A stretch of 64,000 bases of DNA from Myxococcales bacterium (GTDB lineage Bacteria > Myxococcota_A > Bradymonadia > UBA7976 > UBA1532): NCBI GenBank assembly GCA_020633435.1, contig JACKDP010000013.1:33288-97287 (forward strand), read 5' to 3'. The notes under the pieces are model-generated. The model was not told where the DNA came from. It did no database searches and saw nothing but the letters and a program-made list of their open reading frames with translations. Positions 8,468-22,812 of this stretch are shown here, one piece after another. Position 1 is the stretch's first letter. Each line of letters starts with the position of its first letter. Position numbers and translations under genes: made by a program.

Positions 8468-8979
8468 TAGATGTTTCCCCAAGACTCGTCGACCTGCCTC
8501 GTGATGAACCTGCCGCCGTAGAAGAAGCACTCCTCCGCCGGGCTGCACGACAGGCTCAGGGCGCATGTGTTCACCTTGTACCTCGCGAAGCCGCGATAGG
8601 CACCCTTTCCACATGCGCCAGACTTGGAATAGACATAGAGGGCGACCGTGTAGTCGTCGCAGTCATCGGCGTCCAGGTCCTCGATGTATGCATTCACACC
8701 GACATCGACCGACTCATTGGTGTTCAGGTAGCCAATGGGGTAACTCGCCGTGAGCGATAGTTCGCCCGAACCATCATGGTACGCGTTCGCAAACTTCGTC
8801 AGCGAACTGTCTCCGTTGAGCCGGACACGCCCTTCGCCAACACCAACCACGGAGTTGCTCAGGTGCTCGCAGTACAGCTGCGCCAGGGCATCCGGTATTC
8901 GGGTCGGGGAAACAAGTGTCAGCAGGAAGATGGCCACGGTACCTGGGCCAGAGCGGGCAGGATGGTGCTGGAGGGCCAT
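8377..8979 (-). CDS. Secreted protein of unknown function
   Basis: A 200-residue product with a signal-peptide-like N-terminus: a basic stretch, then AIFLLTLVS, and a likely cleavage after DALAQ. The mature part is rich in Tyr, Gly and acidic residues with six or more cysteines (YCEH, DDCDD, CGKG, CALSLSCSPAEEC), suggesting a disulfide-stabilised extracellular domain. I recognise no family. Its ATG overlaps the upstream gene's stop by one base (TGATG), so the two are co-translated. Base composition is lower in GC than most of the window. Its 3' end overlaps the stub of the truncated fourth SUMF1 copy on the opposite strand. Confidence 0.65.
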   Translation of the reverse strand: MALQHHPARSGPGTVAIFLLTLVSPTRIPDALAQLYCEHLSNSVVGVGEGRVRLNGDSSLTKFANAYHDGSGELSLTASYPIGYLNTNESVDVGVNAYIEDLDADDCDDYTVALYVYSKSGACGKGAYRGFARYKVNTCALSLSCSPAEECFFYGGRFITRQVDESWGNIYYEVEAGTTGGATTLDTGCFNIGSSASACF

Positions 8980-9509
8980 CAGGGCTGGACTCCGCTGCCT
9001 CGGTACGAGGTCCTGCCGACCACCCCGTTCGGCATGGTGAACTCCGCTTCAAGCTGGAACACGATGCCGGCGACCCCAGCAACATCCTCGACGACTGCGG
9101 AGCCGGCAACACGAAGCTCATCGTCCTGTTGCCGGTTCAACGTCACCATCGCGCACCCATCGTCTCGTGGTGGGCAGCCTGGGTCCTTGATGCGTACCGT
9201 CATGTCAACATCAGGAGATGCGAGGTCGAAGGTGGCTCCATCGCTCACCAGCGCCCGCGGGACGCTGACTCGCCAGACTTCCCGCTCGTCGTCTTCCAGG
9301 ATCGCGATCCCGGCGCGGAGATCGTCAACCACCGAGGGTGCATCGTAGAACACCGCGTGCCCGTCCACATGTGGCGTGTTGAGGATCTCAAGCGCACGGG
9401 ATGACTCCGCCTCCAGCGCTGGAGCCATCGGCCTGGCCGTGCCACCGTCAGGCGTGCTGCAACCGACCAGGACGGCCATCAACCCGAGCCCGAACTCGAC
9501 GCTCTTCAT
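8979..9509 (-). CDS. Putative lipoprotein of unknown function
   Basis: Starting at the ATG at 9509 gives a 176-residue lipoprotein with lipobox VLVGC. A strong site GGAGGT lies about 6 nt upstream, which decides against the longer in-frame start at 9581. The mature protein begins with a Ser/Ala/Glu-rich linker and then a beta-rich domain with a short disulfide loop (CPPRDDGC). No family is recognised. It is the first gene of a two-gene minus-strand unit; the promoter region upstream contains an unusual 13-base C run. Confidence 0.65.
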   Translation of the reverse strand: MKSVEFGLGLMAVLVGCSTPDGGTARPMAPALEAESSRALEILNTPHVDGHAVFYDAPSVVDDLRAGIAILEDDEREVWRVSVPRALVSDGATFDLASPDVDMTVRIKDPGCPPRDDGCAMVTLNRQQDDELRVAGSAVVEDVAGVAGIVFQLEAEFTMPNGVVGRTSYRGSGVQP

Positions 9510-9559
9510 CCCGCTACCTCCCGAGTCTTTCTCTCTGCAGGCCCGGCGCCAGGGTATCT

Positions 9560-9572
9560 CCCCCCCCCCCCC
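9560..9572. repeat. 13-base poly-C tract
   Basis: An uninterrupted run of 13 C on the plus strand (13 G on the minus strand) sits about 50 bases upstream of the ATG of the minus-strand lipoprotein gene, outside any gene I support. Homopolymers of this length are prone to slippage during replication and to miscounting in sequencing. Confidence 0.9.
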
Positions 9573-9624
9573 AATGTGCAAGGTCGACTCGCCGGCAGCC
9601 CATGCCAGGAAGTCGATACGCGCT

Positions 9625-10191
9625 TCAGGCTGTTACCTGACGCCGCCGCCGCGTCGCCAGGCGCGCGACGGCGAGCAGGGCCAGCAGCCATGCGTTGCCG
9701 CCGGCGGCGCGGCTGTCGAGGGGGGCGGGGGTGAGGGCCACGGGTCCGATCCAGGGGCCGGGGTCGCCCTTGAGGTTCACGGACCGGATCTGCACCTGCA
9801 CCGCCGCGGACTGGTACTGGTCGTCGGAGCTCCACGGGACCCGGACCACGGCCGGCGAGATGGCCTCGAAGGGCTCGAGCGGGCCCTCGGGGAAGGCGGG
9901 CGGGGCCTTGGGGTTGCCGAGGATCTGCACCTGGTAGCCGAAGCGGCCCTCGGTGGGCACGGCGATGTGCAGCTCGACGTAGCTGCGGTCGCCGCAGGCG
10001 TCGTCGAAGCAGCCGTCGGGGCTGTCCACGTCGATGACCGCGCGGGCGCTGACGGCGGTGATGGCCGGGGGGTCGGGCTGCTCGACGACCGCGTTGGGGT
10101 TCATGCGCCAGAGGGGCGAGGTGGGCTGCCCGCAGTCCGCGGCGGCGAGGGCGGGGATCAGGCAGGCGGCGGCGGCGAGGAGGCGGTGCAT
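9625..10191 (-). CDS. Secreted protein with a C-terminal hydrophobic/Arg tail
   Basis: The 188-residue product has a cleavable signal peptide (ending ALAAAD), a beta-rich domain with a disulfide loop (CFDDACGD), and a C-terminal segment AWLLALLAVARLA followed by RRRR. This resembles the hydrophobic-plus-arginine tail of MYXO-CTERM or similar sorting signals, but the usual cysteine just before the hydrophobic stretch is missing, so it may simply be a membrane anchor. It lies 10 bases after the beta-barrel gene's stop, at the end of the minus-strand envelope operon. Function unknown. Confidence 0.65.
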   Translation of the reverse strand: MHRLLAAAACLIPALAAADCGQPTSPLWRMNPNAVVEQPDPPAITAVSARAVIDVDSPDGCFDDACGDRSYVELHIAVPTEGRFGYQVQILGNPKAPPAFPEGPLEPFEAISPAVVRVPWSSDDQYQSAAVQVQIRSVNLKGDPGPWIGPVALTPAPLDSRAAGGNAWLLALLAVARLATRRRRQVTA

Positions 10192-10201
10192 GCCTCCGAC
10201 A

Positions 10202-11773
10202 CTACCACCAGCCCTCGACGTGGAGGAAGGCGCCCGTCACGTCCTCGGCGGCGCCGGCGTCGGGGGCGTCGAACACCGCGCCGGGCTGGAACCACGCGAC
10301 CTGCAGGGCGACGCGGGCGCCGATGGGCGTCCAGCGCGGCTCCCAGGACATGGCCACGTCGACCTCCTGGCCCAGGACGGACTGGTCGAGGGCGCCGCGC
10401 GGGCCGACGGCGGCCCCGCCAGCGAGGCCCGAGCGGAACGGATCGGCGTAGGGCTCGTCGGTGGTGGCGAAGAGGTAGCCCAGGTGCAGGGTGAGGTCCG
10501 CCCCCGGCGTCCAGCTCATGCGGGGGTTGACGTAGCGGGCGTTGGTGACGGCGCCGTCGGAGGCCAGGCTGTCGTAGCCCCGGGGCGGCTGCCCGCGGAA
10601 GCGCGGATCGGCGACGTTGTGGGCGGCGACGGCCGTGGTGGCCCGGACGACCTCGGAGAACATGAGGAGGCCCAGGCGGTAGTCGCGATCGAAGCTGAAG
10701 CCGTGCAGCTCGTCGTCGAACCCGTTGGCGTCGCCGCTGGCGAAGCCCACCTCCACCAGGGCGTTGTAGCGGGGCGCCTCGACGCCCCCCCGCAGCGCGC
10801 CGCCGGCCGAGAGGATGCTGTAGTTCCCCGGGCGTACGACGCTCTGCACGAAGTCGGTGTGGCCCGCGTAGCCAGCGGCCTCGACCTCGCCGAAGAGGCG
10901 GCGGCCGCCCCCCAGGTCGGCGGCGGCGCTGCCCCCCACGAGGCCGATGTTCACCAGCGTCTCCCCGCCGTCGGCGTGGGTCTGGCGGCGCTGGGCGAGG
11001 CCGAGGGCGAACTGGCCGGCGTCGAAGGCGAGCTGCACGCCGGCGAGGGCCTGGTAGGCGCGATCGCCGTCGAACCAGGCGGCGGTGTCGTCATCGATGA
11101 TGGCGTCGATGGCCACCGTGAGCGCGATGGGCGGCTTCGCCCCGCCCTGGCCCACCACGACGCCCTGGGGCAGCACGGTGATCTGCCCGCGCAGGACCTG
11201 GTCCCCCTGGCGGCTGATGCCGAACGGGCTCTCCCGGGTGATGCCCGGGGGGGCGTCCTCGCCGTCGTTGGCCAGCAGCCCGAGGCCGAAGTGGCTGCGC
11301 TCGAGGCCCGCCTTGATGAGCAGGTGCTCGGCGGCCATCACCAGGTTCAGGCGGGTGAGGCGCAGGACCGGCTGGTCGTCGATGAACTGCCAGCGCTCGT
11401 CGGCCTCCAGGCCCACCGGGGGGCGGGTGCTCTCGGCGAGGGTGACGTGCAGCTCACCGTCCGCCGTGAGGCGCCAGAGCTTGAAGAAGCCCCGCGACTG
11501 CACGAGCAGCGTCGGCTGGAGGCGCAGGCGGCTCTCGATGAGCGACGTCTCGGGGGTGGTGGCGCCCACGGCGGGGTCCTCGGCGGCGACGGAGACGCCG
11601 GAGACGAGGCTGTCGTAGAGGCGCCAGGAGCCGGGCAGCGCCACGGCGGCGGCCCGCCCGATGGGCAGGAGGACGCGCTCCGGGTCGGGCTCGAGGGAGT
11701 CACGCGGCGGGGTCGCGCCCGCCACCGAGGCCGCCAGGGCGACCGCCAGAATCACGCAAGCGCGCGTAGCCAT
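10202..11773 (-). CDS. Outer-membrane beta-barrel protein
   Basis: A 523-residue protein with a signal peptide (cleavage near AGATP), then alternating amphipathic strands with Gly and aromatic residues throughout and a terminal Trp, as expected for an outer-membrane barrel. It contains no internal hydrophobic helix. I cannot name the subfamily; general style is like large porins or alginate-export-type barrels. Its start codon lies inside the 3' end of the upstream VTT-type gene (22-base overlap), so it is translationally coupled to it. The operon context suggests a role in outer-membrane transport or assembly. Confidence 0.75.
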   Translation of the reverse strand: MATRACVILAVALAASVAGATPPRDSLEPDPERVLLPIGRAAAVALPGSWRLYDSLVSGVSVAAEDPAVGATTPETSLIESRLRLQPTLLVQSRGFFKLWRLTADGELHVTLAESTRPPVGLEADERWQFIDDQPVLRLTRLNLVMAAEHLLIKAGLERSHFGLGLLANDGEDAPPGITRESPFGISRQGDQVLRGQITVLPQGVVVGQGGAKPPIALTVAIDAIIDDDTAAWFDGDRAYQALAGVQLAFDAGQFALGLAQRRQTHADGGETLVNIGLVGGSAAADLGGGRRLFGEVEAAGYAGHTDFVQSVVRPGNYSILSAGGALRGGVEAPRYNALVEVGFASGDANGFDDELHGFSFDRDYRLGLLMFSEVVRATTAVAAHNVADPRFRGQPPRGYDSLASDGAVTNARYVNPRMSWTPGADLTLHLGYLFATTDEPYADPFRSGLAGGAAVGPRGALDQSVLGQEVDVAMSWEPRWTPIGARVALQVAWFQPGAVFDAPDAGAAEDVTGAFLHVEGWW

Positions 11774-12219
11774 TCAGGAATCCAGCTCGTGTCGATGTAC
11801 TGGGCGAAGTACGCCGGCGTCCCCGCGAGGACCATGTAGCGCACCCCGCGGCCCAGCAGGGTGATGATGAAGATCTGACGAAACGGCAGCCCGACGAGGG
11901 GGCTGATGGCGCACATGACGTTGTGCGGCGGCAGCCCCACCAGCGCGCCGAGGCTCAGGAGCCAGGGGGAGCGCGCCTTGAGCTTCTCCTTGTCGAAGCG
12001 ATCCACGGCGCGCTGCAGCTTGGGGATGCGCCCCAGGGCCTTGCCGCCGAAGAAGTAGAGCAGCGTGAAGCCGACGGTCTGGCCGCAGGCGATGGCCAGG
12101 GCCAGCAACATCCAGTCGCGGGTGCCCATGAGGCCCACGAAGACCGCCCACGCCTCGCCGTTGATGAACATCAGGACGGGCGAGGGGATGACCGCCAGGA
12201 AGGTCAGCAGATAGAACAA
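11752..12219 (-). CDS. VTT/DedA-like small integral membrane protein
   Basis: This 155-residue protein has hydrophobic segments near residues 1-22, 36-58, 85-108 and 113-135. A central F/YFFGGKALGRIPK stretch and a glycine-rich LGRGVRYMVLAG segment resemble the VTT (DedA/YqaA/TMEM41) domain, whose members act as phospholipid scramblases or transporters. Start is TTG 12219, with GAGGCGG just upstream and 6 bases after the preceding stop. The next gene begins inside its 3' end. The lipid-transport reading fits the FadL-type and barrel neighbours but is inferred. Confidence 0.7.
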   Translation of the reverse strand: MFYLLTFLAVIPSPVLMFINGEAWAVFVGLMGTRDWMLLALAIACGQTVGFTLLYFFGGKALGRIPKLQRAVDRFDKEKLKARSPWLLSLGALVGLPPHNVMCAISPLVGLPFRQIFIITLLGRGVRYMVLAGTPAYFAQYIDTSWIPEWLRALA

Positions 12220-12225
12220 GCCGCC

Positions 12226-13488
12226 TCACTCAGCGGGGCAGGCGAACGGGCGGCCCATGGGGACCTCCGTGGTGGGATCCCAGGGCTCGGCGTGGAACGT
12301 GGTGCGCTCCGTGAGGGCCCCGAGGGGCGGCTGGTTGACCTGGCCGGCGGCGATGCCGCAGATGGCGTCGGGCAGGGTGGCGCCCGCCAGCAGGATGTCG
12401 GCCTGGACGGTGGCCAGGTCCGTCGAGATGGACAGGCCGGGCAGCCAGATCTCGAAGCGGCCGTCAGCCCCGACGGTGGTGGTGAACGTCGCCAGCGCCG
12501 GCGTGCCCGGCGAGGCCGTCACGCTGCGCAGCGCGCCGTCCAGGTTGGCGGAGCCGTCGACGCCGGCGGTGTAGATCATCGAGAGCCAGAGCTGCAGCGG
12601 GATGGCCCCGTTCACCTTGGCGTCCAGCAGCCAGTTGCCCGTCAGGTCGCGGGCCATGCTGTCGACGGCCGAGAGGTCCGGGGCGGCCGGGCGCGTGGGC
12701 CCGCCGTCGGGGGCCACGCCCATGTCGGGGGCGGGCGGCTCGACGTCGCCGGGCTGGGCGGCGCACTTGAAGGGCAGCGCCTGGTAGACGTGCTCGTAGT
12801 TCTTGTTGTCGGCCACCTCGTCGCCCACGCAGTCGCGCGGCTCGCCGTCCTCGACGGCCACCTTGCACACCCAGTCCTGGGGGACGTGGCGGAAGGCCGA
12901 GAAGCGGCTGCCGGCCAGATTCAGCGTCAGGGGGCTGACGACGCTGCCCTCGGCGTCGCCGCACCAGTTGTCGGGGCCGGTGCTGCGCGAGTTCATGATG
13001 ACCCGCGCCTTGACCGGCTCGGCGGAGTTGAGGACCTCGGTGCCCAGGTCGAGGGGGTCGGCGATGAGCTGGAAGGTGCCGTCATCGTTGACGGTGGTGG
13101 TGGTCACGACCAGCGGCGGGCTGTCGCAGGTGCCGTAGCTGTTGCAGGTGCGGTTGTTGGGGCAGGGCGTGCCCGCGTCGCAGGCCACCGGCGGGATGTC
13201 CTGCCGCCACAGCCAGATGCGCGAGGTGTAGACGCGCGGGATCTCGCCCTCCACCGGCTCGCTGGCCGGCTCGAGCTCGACGATGAGGCCCAGGTCGATG
13301 CCGCCCTGCAGGAGGGCGTGCAGGAGCCAGCGGCCCGTCAGATCCTGGAGGGAGCCCCCCGTCTCGCCGTCCTGGCCCTCGGATCGGGCGCGGGCGGTGC
13401 GCTCGCGGAAGTCATCGTAGTCCTTGCGGGGGATGTCCTCGCAGGCGGCGAGGGACAGGGCCACCAGCCCGAGGCAGAGCGCTCTCAC
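12226..13488 (-). CDS. Large lipoprotein of unknown function
   Basis: A 420-residue lipoprotein (lipobox LAAC, cysteine near residue 16). GTG 13488 overlaps the stop of the FadL-type gene by 4 bases (GTGA). Two similar beta-rich halves can be seen: each contains a (D/N)LTGxWLL motif (about residues 47-55 and 290-297), followed by a domain ending in a short cysteine loop. A Pro/Asp-rich linker with APDMGVAPDGG separates them. The halves look like an internal duplication. Function is unknown; position between a FadL-type porin and a VTT-type protein suggests a periplasmic partner of the same pathway. Confidence 0.7.
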   Translation of the reverse strand: MRALCLGLVALSLAACEDIPRKDYDDFRERTARARSEGQDGETGGSLQDLTGRWLLHALLQGGIDLGLIVELEPASEPVEGEIPRVYTSRIWLWRQDIPPVACDAGTPCPNNRTCNSYGTCDSPPLVVTTTTVNDDGTFQLIADPLDLGTEVLNSAEPVKARVIMNSRSTGPDNWCGDAEGSVVSPLTLNLAGSRFSAFRHVPQDWVCKVAVEDGEPRDCVGDEVADNKNYEHVYQALPFKCAAQPGDVEPPAPDMGVAPDGGPTRPAAPDLSAVDSMARDLTGNWLLDAKVNGAIPLQLWLSMIYTAGVDGSANLDGALRSVTASPGTPALATFTTTVGADGRFEIWLPGLSISTDLATVQADILLAGATLPDAICGIAAGQVNQPPLGALTERTTFHAEPWDPTTEVPMGRPFACPAE

Positions 13489-14792
13489 AGCGTCACCTCC
13501 AGATCGACGGTGAGGTACTGGCGGTGATCCGTGTAGAGGCCGTTCTGGGGCGGCCCCTGGATGCTGTTGGTCACCTCCACGTCCACGAACTCGTGCACGA
13601 TGAAGCTCGTGGTCAAGGCCAGGTGCTCGCTGAGCTGGAAGCTGCCGCCCACGCCGATCTGCACCGAGTCGCTCTCGGCCAGGCCCGGCTCGTGGGTCTG
13701 CGGGGGCGTGGCCCCCGTCTCGTACTCCAGCCCACCGTGGATGACGACCGCCTCGGCCACCCGGAAGTCGGTGCGCAGGCGCGCGGCCAGGGTGTCCTCG
13801 AAGGCGCGCTCGATGCGCATCAGCACCGGGCGGTCGGGATCGTCCAGGTTCACGGCCTCCTGCTTGTCCATGCGCGACCAGCCGGCCCACTCCACCTCGC
13901 TGCGCAGCGTCATCCAGTCGGTGACGCCGATCTTCGCCGCGAGCCGAATGGAATCAGCCACTTGCAGCGGGAAGCGGGCGTTGGCCGTCGTCTCGTCGGC
14001 GGTGCCGAACTGGATGAACGACTTGCCCTCCACCTGGTAGTCGGCGCCCTGGTGCCACGTCACGGCGAAGGCCAGGTCGCGATCCACATCCCAGCGGGCG
14101 CCCACGACCCACGTCACCGCGAAGGCCTCGCCGTCCTCCAGCAGGATGCGGCCCTCGGCGATGCGGCCCTCGACGTCGCGCAGGGTGGTCGACTGGTCGG
14201 GGTTGCGGGCGCGGTTGAGGCTGAGGCTCACGAGGTTGAAGGCGGGGGCGACGCCCAGCGAGAGGCCGGTCGGCTTGTGCGTCAGGCCCACGGCCAGCGT
14301 CGGGGTGGCCACCACCAGGCGGGTGCTGATGGTGCCCCAGCGCTGGGGGCCGTCGAAGGCGCCGGGCTCGGCGGCCGAGGCCTCGGGGTGGCGGTTCCAG
14401 TTGGCCAGGCCCGCGCGGGCGATGTAGAAGCCGGCGCCCAGCCCGAGGCCAAAGTCCTCGCCCAGGCTCAGGGTGTACGACCCGGCGATGGAGGGCACGA
14501 CGCCCCAGGCCTCCGTCGTCCCCTCGCCGCTGTTGTAGGGGGCCGTCTCCGGCGTCTCCCCGTTGGCCTCGACGGCGCGGTCGAAGGAGGCGTCGCGGTG
14601 GACGCCCCCCGCGTGCAGCGAGAGGTGCACGCCCTCCAGGGTGCCGAGGGCGGCCGGGTTCCAGTAGACGGAGAAGCCGCTCGCGTCGACGGCGGTGCCC
14701 ATGAGCCCGCGGTAGCGCGCCGCCGAGAAGGGGTTGCCCAGGGCCGGCGACGCCGCGCAGAGCGTCGCCAGCAGGAGAGTTCCACGCGCCAT
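13485..14792 (-). CDS. OmpP1/FadL/TodX-family outer-membrane transport protein
   Basis: The 435-residue protein has a signal peptide and then NPFSAARYRGLMGTAVDASG, the usual start of this family in which the N-terminus plugs the barrel. A YWNPAAL motif follows, matching the family's conserved NPA signature, and the remainder is strand-rich with an aromatic/acidic end (LTVDLEVTL). FadL-type barrels let long-chain fatty acids or other hydrophobic compounds cross the outer membrane. It heads a tight minus-strand run with a lipoprotein, a VTT-type protein and another barrel. It lies 111 bases after the giant repeat gene's stop, so shared transcription with that gene is possible. Confidence 0.9.
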   Translation of the reverse strand: MARGTLLLATLCAASPALGNPFSAARYRGLMGTAVDASGFSVYWNPAALGTLEGVHLSLHAGGVHRDASFDRAVEANGETPETAPYNSGEGTTEAWGVVPSIAGSYTLSLGEDFGLGLGAGFYIARAGLANWNRHPEASAAEPGAFDGPQRWGTISTRLVVATPTLAVGLTHKPTGLSLGVAPAFNLVSLSLNRARNPDQSTTLRDVEGRIAEGRILLEDGEAFAVTWVVGARWDVDRDLAFAVTWHQGADYQVEGKSFIQFGTADETTANARFPLQVADSIRLAAKIGVTDWMTLRSEVEWAGWSRMDKQEAVNLDDPDRPVLMRIERAFEDTLAARLRTDFRVAEAVVIHGGLEYETGATPPQTHEPGLAESDSVQIGVGGSFQLSEHLALTTSFIVHEFVDVEVTNSIQGPPQNGLYTDHRQYLTVDLEVTL

Positions 14793-14903
14793 CTTCGCCC
14801 CCGGCCGGTCGGTCCGCGGGATGGTAGCCGGATCTGCCCCGGGGGGCGACCCAACGACGCGTGGGGGCGAGAATTTCCGGGCCGGGGGTGGACCCGGGCC
14901 GGC

Positions 14904-20861
<5,958 letters not shown>

Positions 20862-21100
20862 CATGCATCCAACCGGCAGCCACGACCCCGAGGCCTGCGT
20901 CAGCATAGCATGGCCACCGCCTGACTCCACGGGGGCCGCTCCCCAAATTTCAAGTCCTTGTTTTTGAACGACTATTCTGGCGCTCCCGACGAGGTCTGTT
21001 CGCCCGCCCCGCGCCGTGAGTCAGCGCCCACCGGTGGCATGATGTGTTACATGTAGCGTGCCTGCGCACCCATGCCTTCACGGGCCCCGAGGGGCTCCGC
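20862..21100. promoter_or_regulatory. A/T-rich upstream region of the giant gene, with an inverted repeat
   Basis: This roughly 240-base gap holds an A/T-rich island at about 20945-20985, unusual for the region. It contains the inverted repeat TTCAA (20949-20953) and TTGAA (20964-20968), separated by 10 bases. It is the likely promoter/operator region of the minus-strand repeat protein. No confident -35/-10 pair could be assigned. Confidence 0.35.
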
Positions 21101-21481
21101 TCAGCGCCCCTCGCGCAGGTACAGGGCGAGGGCCCCGAAGCTCGCCGCGAGGGCCGCGGCCTGGCCGAGCAGGTTGGGCGGCAGGCCGGGGGTGGCGAGG
21201 CGCCGCGCGAACCGGCTCTCGGGCCAGCGCGCCTGGATCTGGGCGAAGAGGGGCTCCGCCTCGGCCAGCCGCCCCGTCTGCACCAGCGTGGCGGCGCGGC
21301 GATAGAGGGCCCGGGCCTCGGGCTCGGGCTCGGGCGCCGGCTTGCGCTGCCAGCGGTCCGTCGCCGGCGCCGCGCTCACCGCTGCGGCCGTCGTCGCCGG
21401 CGCCGTCGGGGCGGCCGCCGGGGCCACGGGATCGGCCCGACAGCCCGCCAGGGCCACCAGGATGACGAGGGGCCACCTCAT
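21101..21481 (-). CDS. Small lipoprotein with Ala/Pro linker and short helical repeat domain
   Basis: A 126-residue lipoprotein (lipobox LAGC) with an Ala/Pro/Thr-rich linker to about residue 42. A helical segment ARALYRRAATLVQTGRLAEA then resembles a single TPR-like hairpin, and a hydrophobic helix (about 104-121) lies near the C-terminus. It is the last gene of a three-gene minus-strand unit with the M48 peptidase; its ATG overlaps the preceding stop by 4 bases. Function is unknown. Confidence 0.65.
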   Translation of the reverse strand: MRWPLVILVALAGCRADPVAPAAAPTAPATTAAAVSAAPATDRWQRKPAPEPEPEARALYRRAATLVQTGRLAEAEPLFAQIQARWPESRFARRLATPGLPPNLLGQAAALAASFGALALYLREGR

Positions 21482-22812
21482 AGCAGCTCCACCTCCGCCG
21501 TCACGCGCAGCTCGCCGGCCCGCTGGTGCACGCTCACCGCCGCCGCGCCGACGCGCCCGGCCAGCCAGGCGCCCGCCACGAACCAGGGCAGGAGCCCGTC
21601 GGCCTCGGCGCCGAGGACGGGCCGGATGGCGTCCATCACCGCCGAGCCATCGTGCGGCCGCCCACCGGCCTGGTTCAGCCAGGCCACCACCGGCGCCTCG
21701 ACGTGCGCGGCCGCCAGGCGACCCGGCCCGACGACGCCGGGCCGGCCCGTGGGCGCCCCCGCCCGCGTCGTCACCCGCAAGACCTCCCCCTCCAGGGCGA
21801 TGAAGGCGGCGGACACCGGCGGCAACCCTTCGATCTTCTTCACCTTTCCCAGGTCCACGCGCCAGCGGTCGCCGGCCTCGGGGGTGATGACCACCGCCCC
21901 CCGGGGCCCGGCGGGCAGCGCCGCCGCGAGGGCCGCGCGGGCCCGCGCCACGTCGGCCACCCCGAGCAGCAGCGTCGCGTCCCCCAGGGCCGGCCCCACC
22001 GCCACGGCGATCCGGCCATCCAGCGCGGCCGCGAAGGGGGCGGCCTCCGGCGTCAGGCTCGTCGCCTTCGCCAGCGCCGCGGGCGTCAGGTGCACGGCCA
22101 GCAGGCCCGTCGCGTCGGCCCCCAGCCGCCCGATGAGGGCGCCGTCCCCATCGCCGAACCAGCGCGCCGGCAGCAGCGTGCCCGGCCCCCGCGCCTCGAT
22201 GAGCAGCCGGTCGGCCTCGACGCGGACCGTGACGCAGGCCCGCCCGGCCGCCGACCGCACCCGGATGAAGGCGTCCGCCTCGCCCGGCCCGCGGGGGCAG
22301 TCCGCCAGGGGCGCGGGCGGCGCCCCGGTGCGCAGGAACGGGGCCAGCGTCGCGGCGTCCGCCCCGCCGATGAGGCCCCCGTCGTGCAACACCAGCACCC
22401 CGTCGTCGGCGCGCCAGCCCGCCCGGTCCCCCACCTGCGTGGGCGTGCCCTCCCGCCCCAGCGTCGCCAGCAGCGCCTCCACCCCGGCCCGGTCGGCCAC
22501 CGGCAGCCGCAGCAGCGGGCCGCCCGGGTAGCGCGCGTAGAGCAGCGCCCCGGCCGGATCGAGCCCGCTCTTCGCCTGCACCGCCGCGTCCAGCAGCCCC
22601 CACGGCGGCAGGCTGGCGTCCCCCACGACCTCCGCCAGCACCGGCAGCTCGGTGGCCTGCCGCAGCGCCGTCGCCAGGGGCGCCGTCAGCGCGTCGAGGC
22701 GGGGGATGATGACGACGACCTCGGCGTCGTCCGCGGCCGCCAGCCAGTCGTCGATGGGGTGCGCCGCCGCCGGCAGGGCCCCGAGCAGGGCCGCGAGGGC
22801 GAGGGCTCTCAA
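21478..22812 (-). CDS. Secreted protein of unknown function, M48 operon
   Basis: The 444-residue product has a signal peptide (cleavage near PAAAHP) and a long alpha/beta domain with no motif I recognise; the repeated Ala/Gly-rich strand pattern and the phrase HPIDDWLAAADDAEVVV suggest a periplasmic folded protein related to uncharacterised myxobacterial proteins. The start is TTG 22812, overlapping the peptidase stop by 4 bases (TTGA), so translational coupling rather than a strong ribosome binding site probably drives it. Two cysteines (ADCPR and RACVTV) could pair. Confidence 0.65.
   Translation of the reverse strand: MRALALAALLGALPAAAHPIDDWLAAADDAEVVVIIPRLDALTAPLATALRQATELPVLAEVVGDASLPPWGLLDAAVQAKSGLDPAGALLYARYPGGPLLRLPVADRAGVEALLATLGREGTPTQVGDRAGWRADDGVLVLHDGGLIGGADAATLAPFLRTGAPPAPLADCPRGPGEADAFIRVRSAAGRACVTVRVEADRLLIEARGPGTLLPARWFGDGDGALIGRLGADATGLLAVHLTPAALAKATSLTPEAAPFAAALDGRIAVAVGPALGDATLLLGVADVARARAALAAALPAGPRGAVVITPEAGDRWRVDLGKVKKIEGLPPVSAAFIALEGEVLRVTTRAGAPTGRPGVVGPGRLAAAHVEAPVVAWLNQAGGRPHDGSAVMDAIRPVLGAEADGLLPWFVAGAWLAGRVGAAAVSVHQRAGELRVTAEVELL

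Noticed and set aside
9376..13527. Long open frames on the plus strand over the barrel, VTT-type and lipoprotein genes.
   Set aside because: High GC removes stop codons in several frames; composition is Arg/Gly/Pro/Val-rich with no family motif, whereas the minus strand has signal peptides and coherent overlaps.
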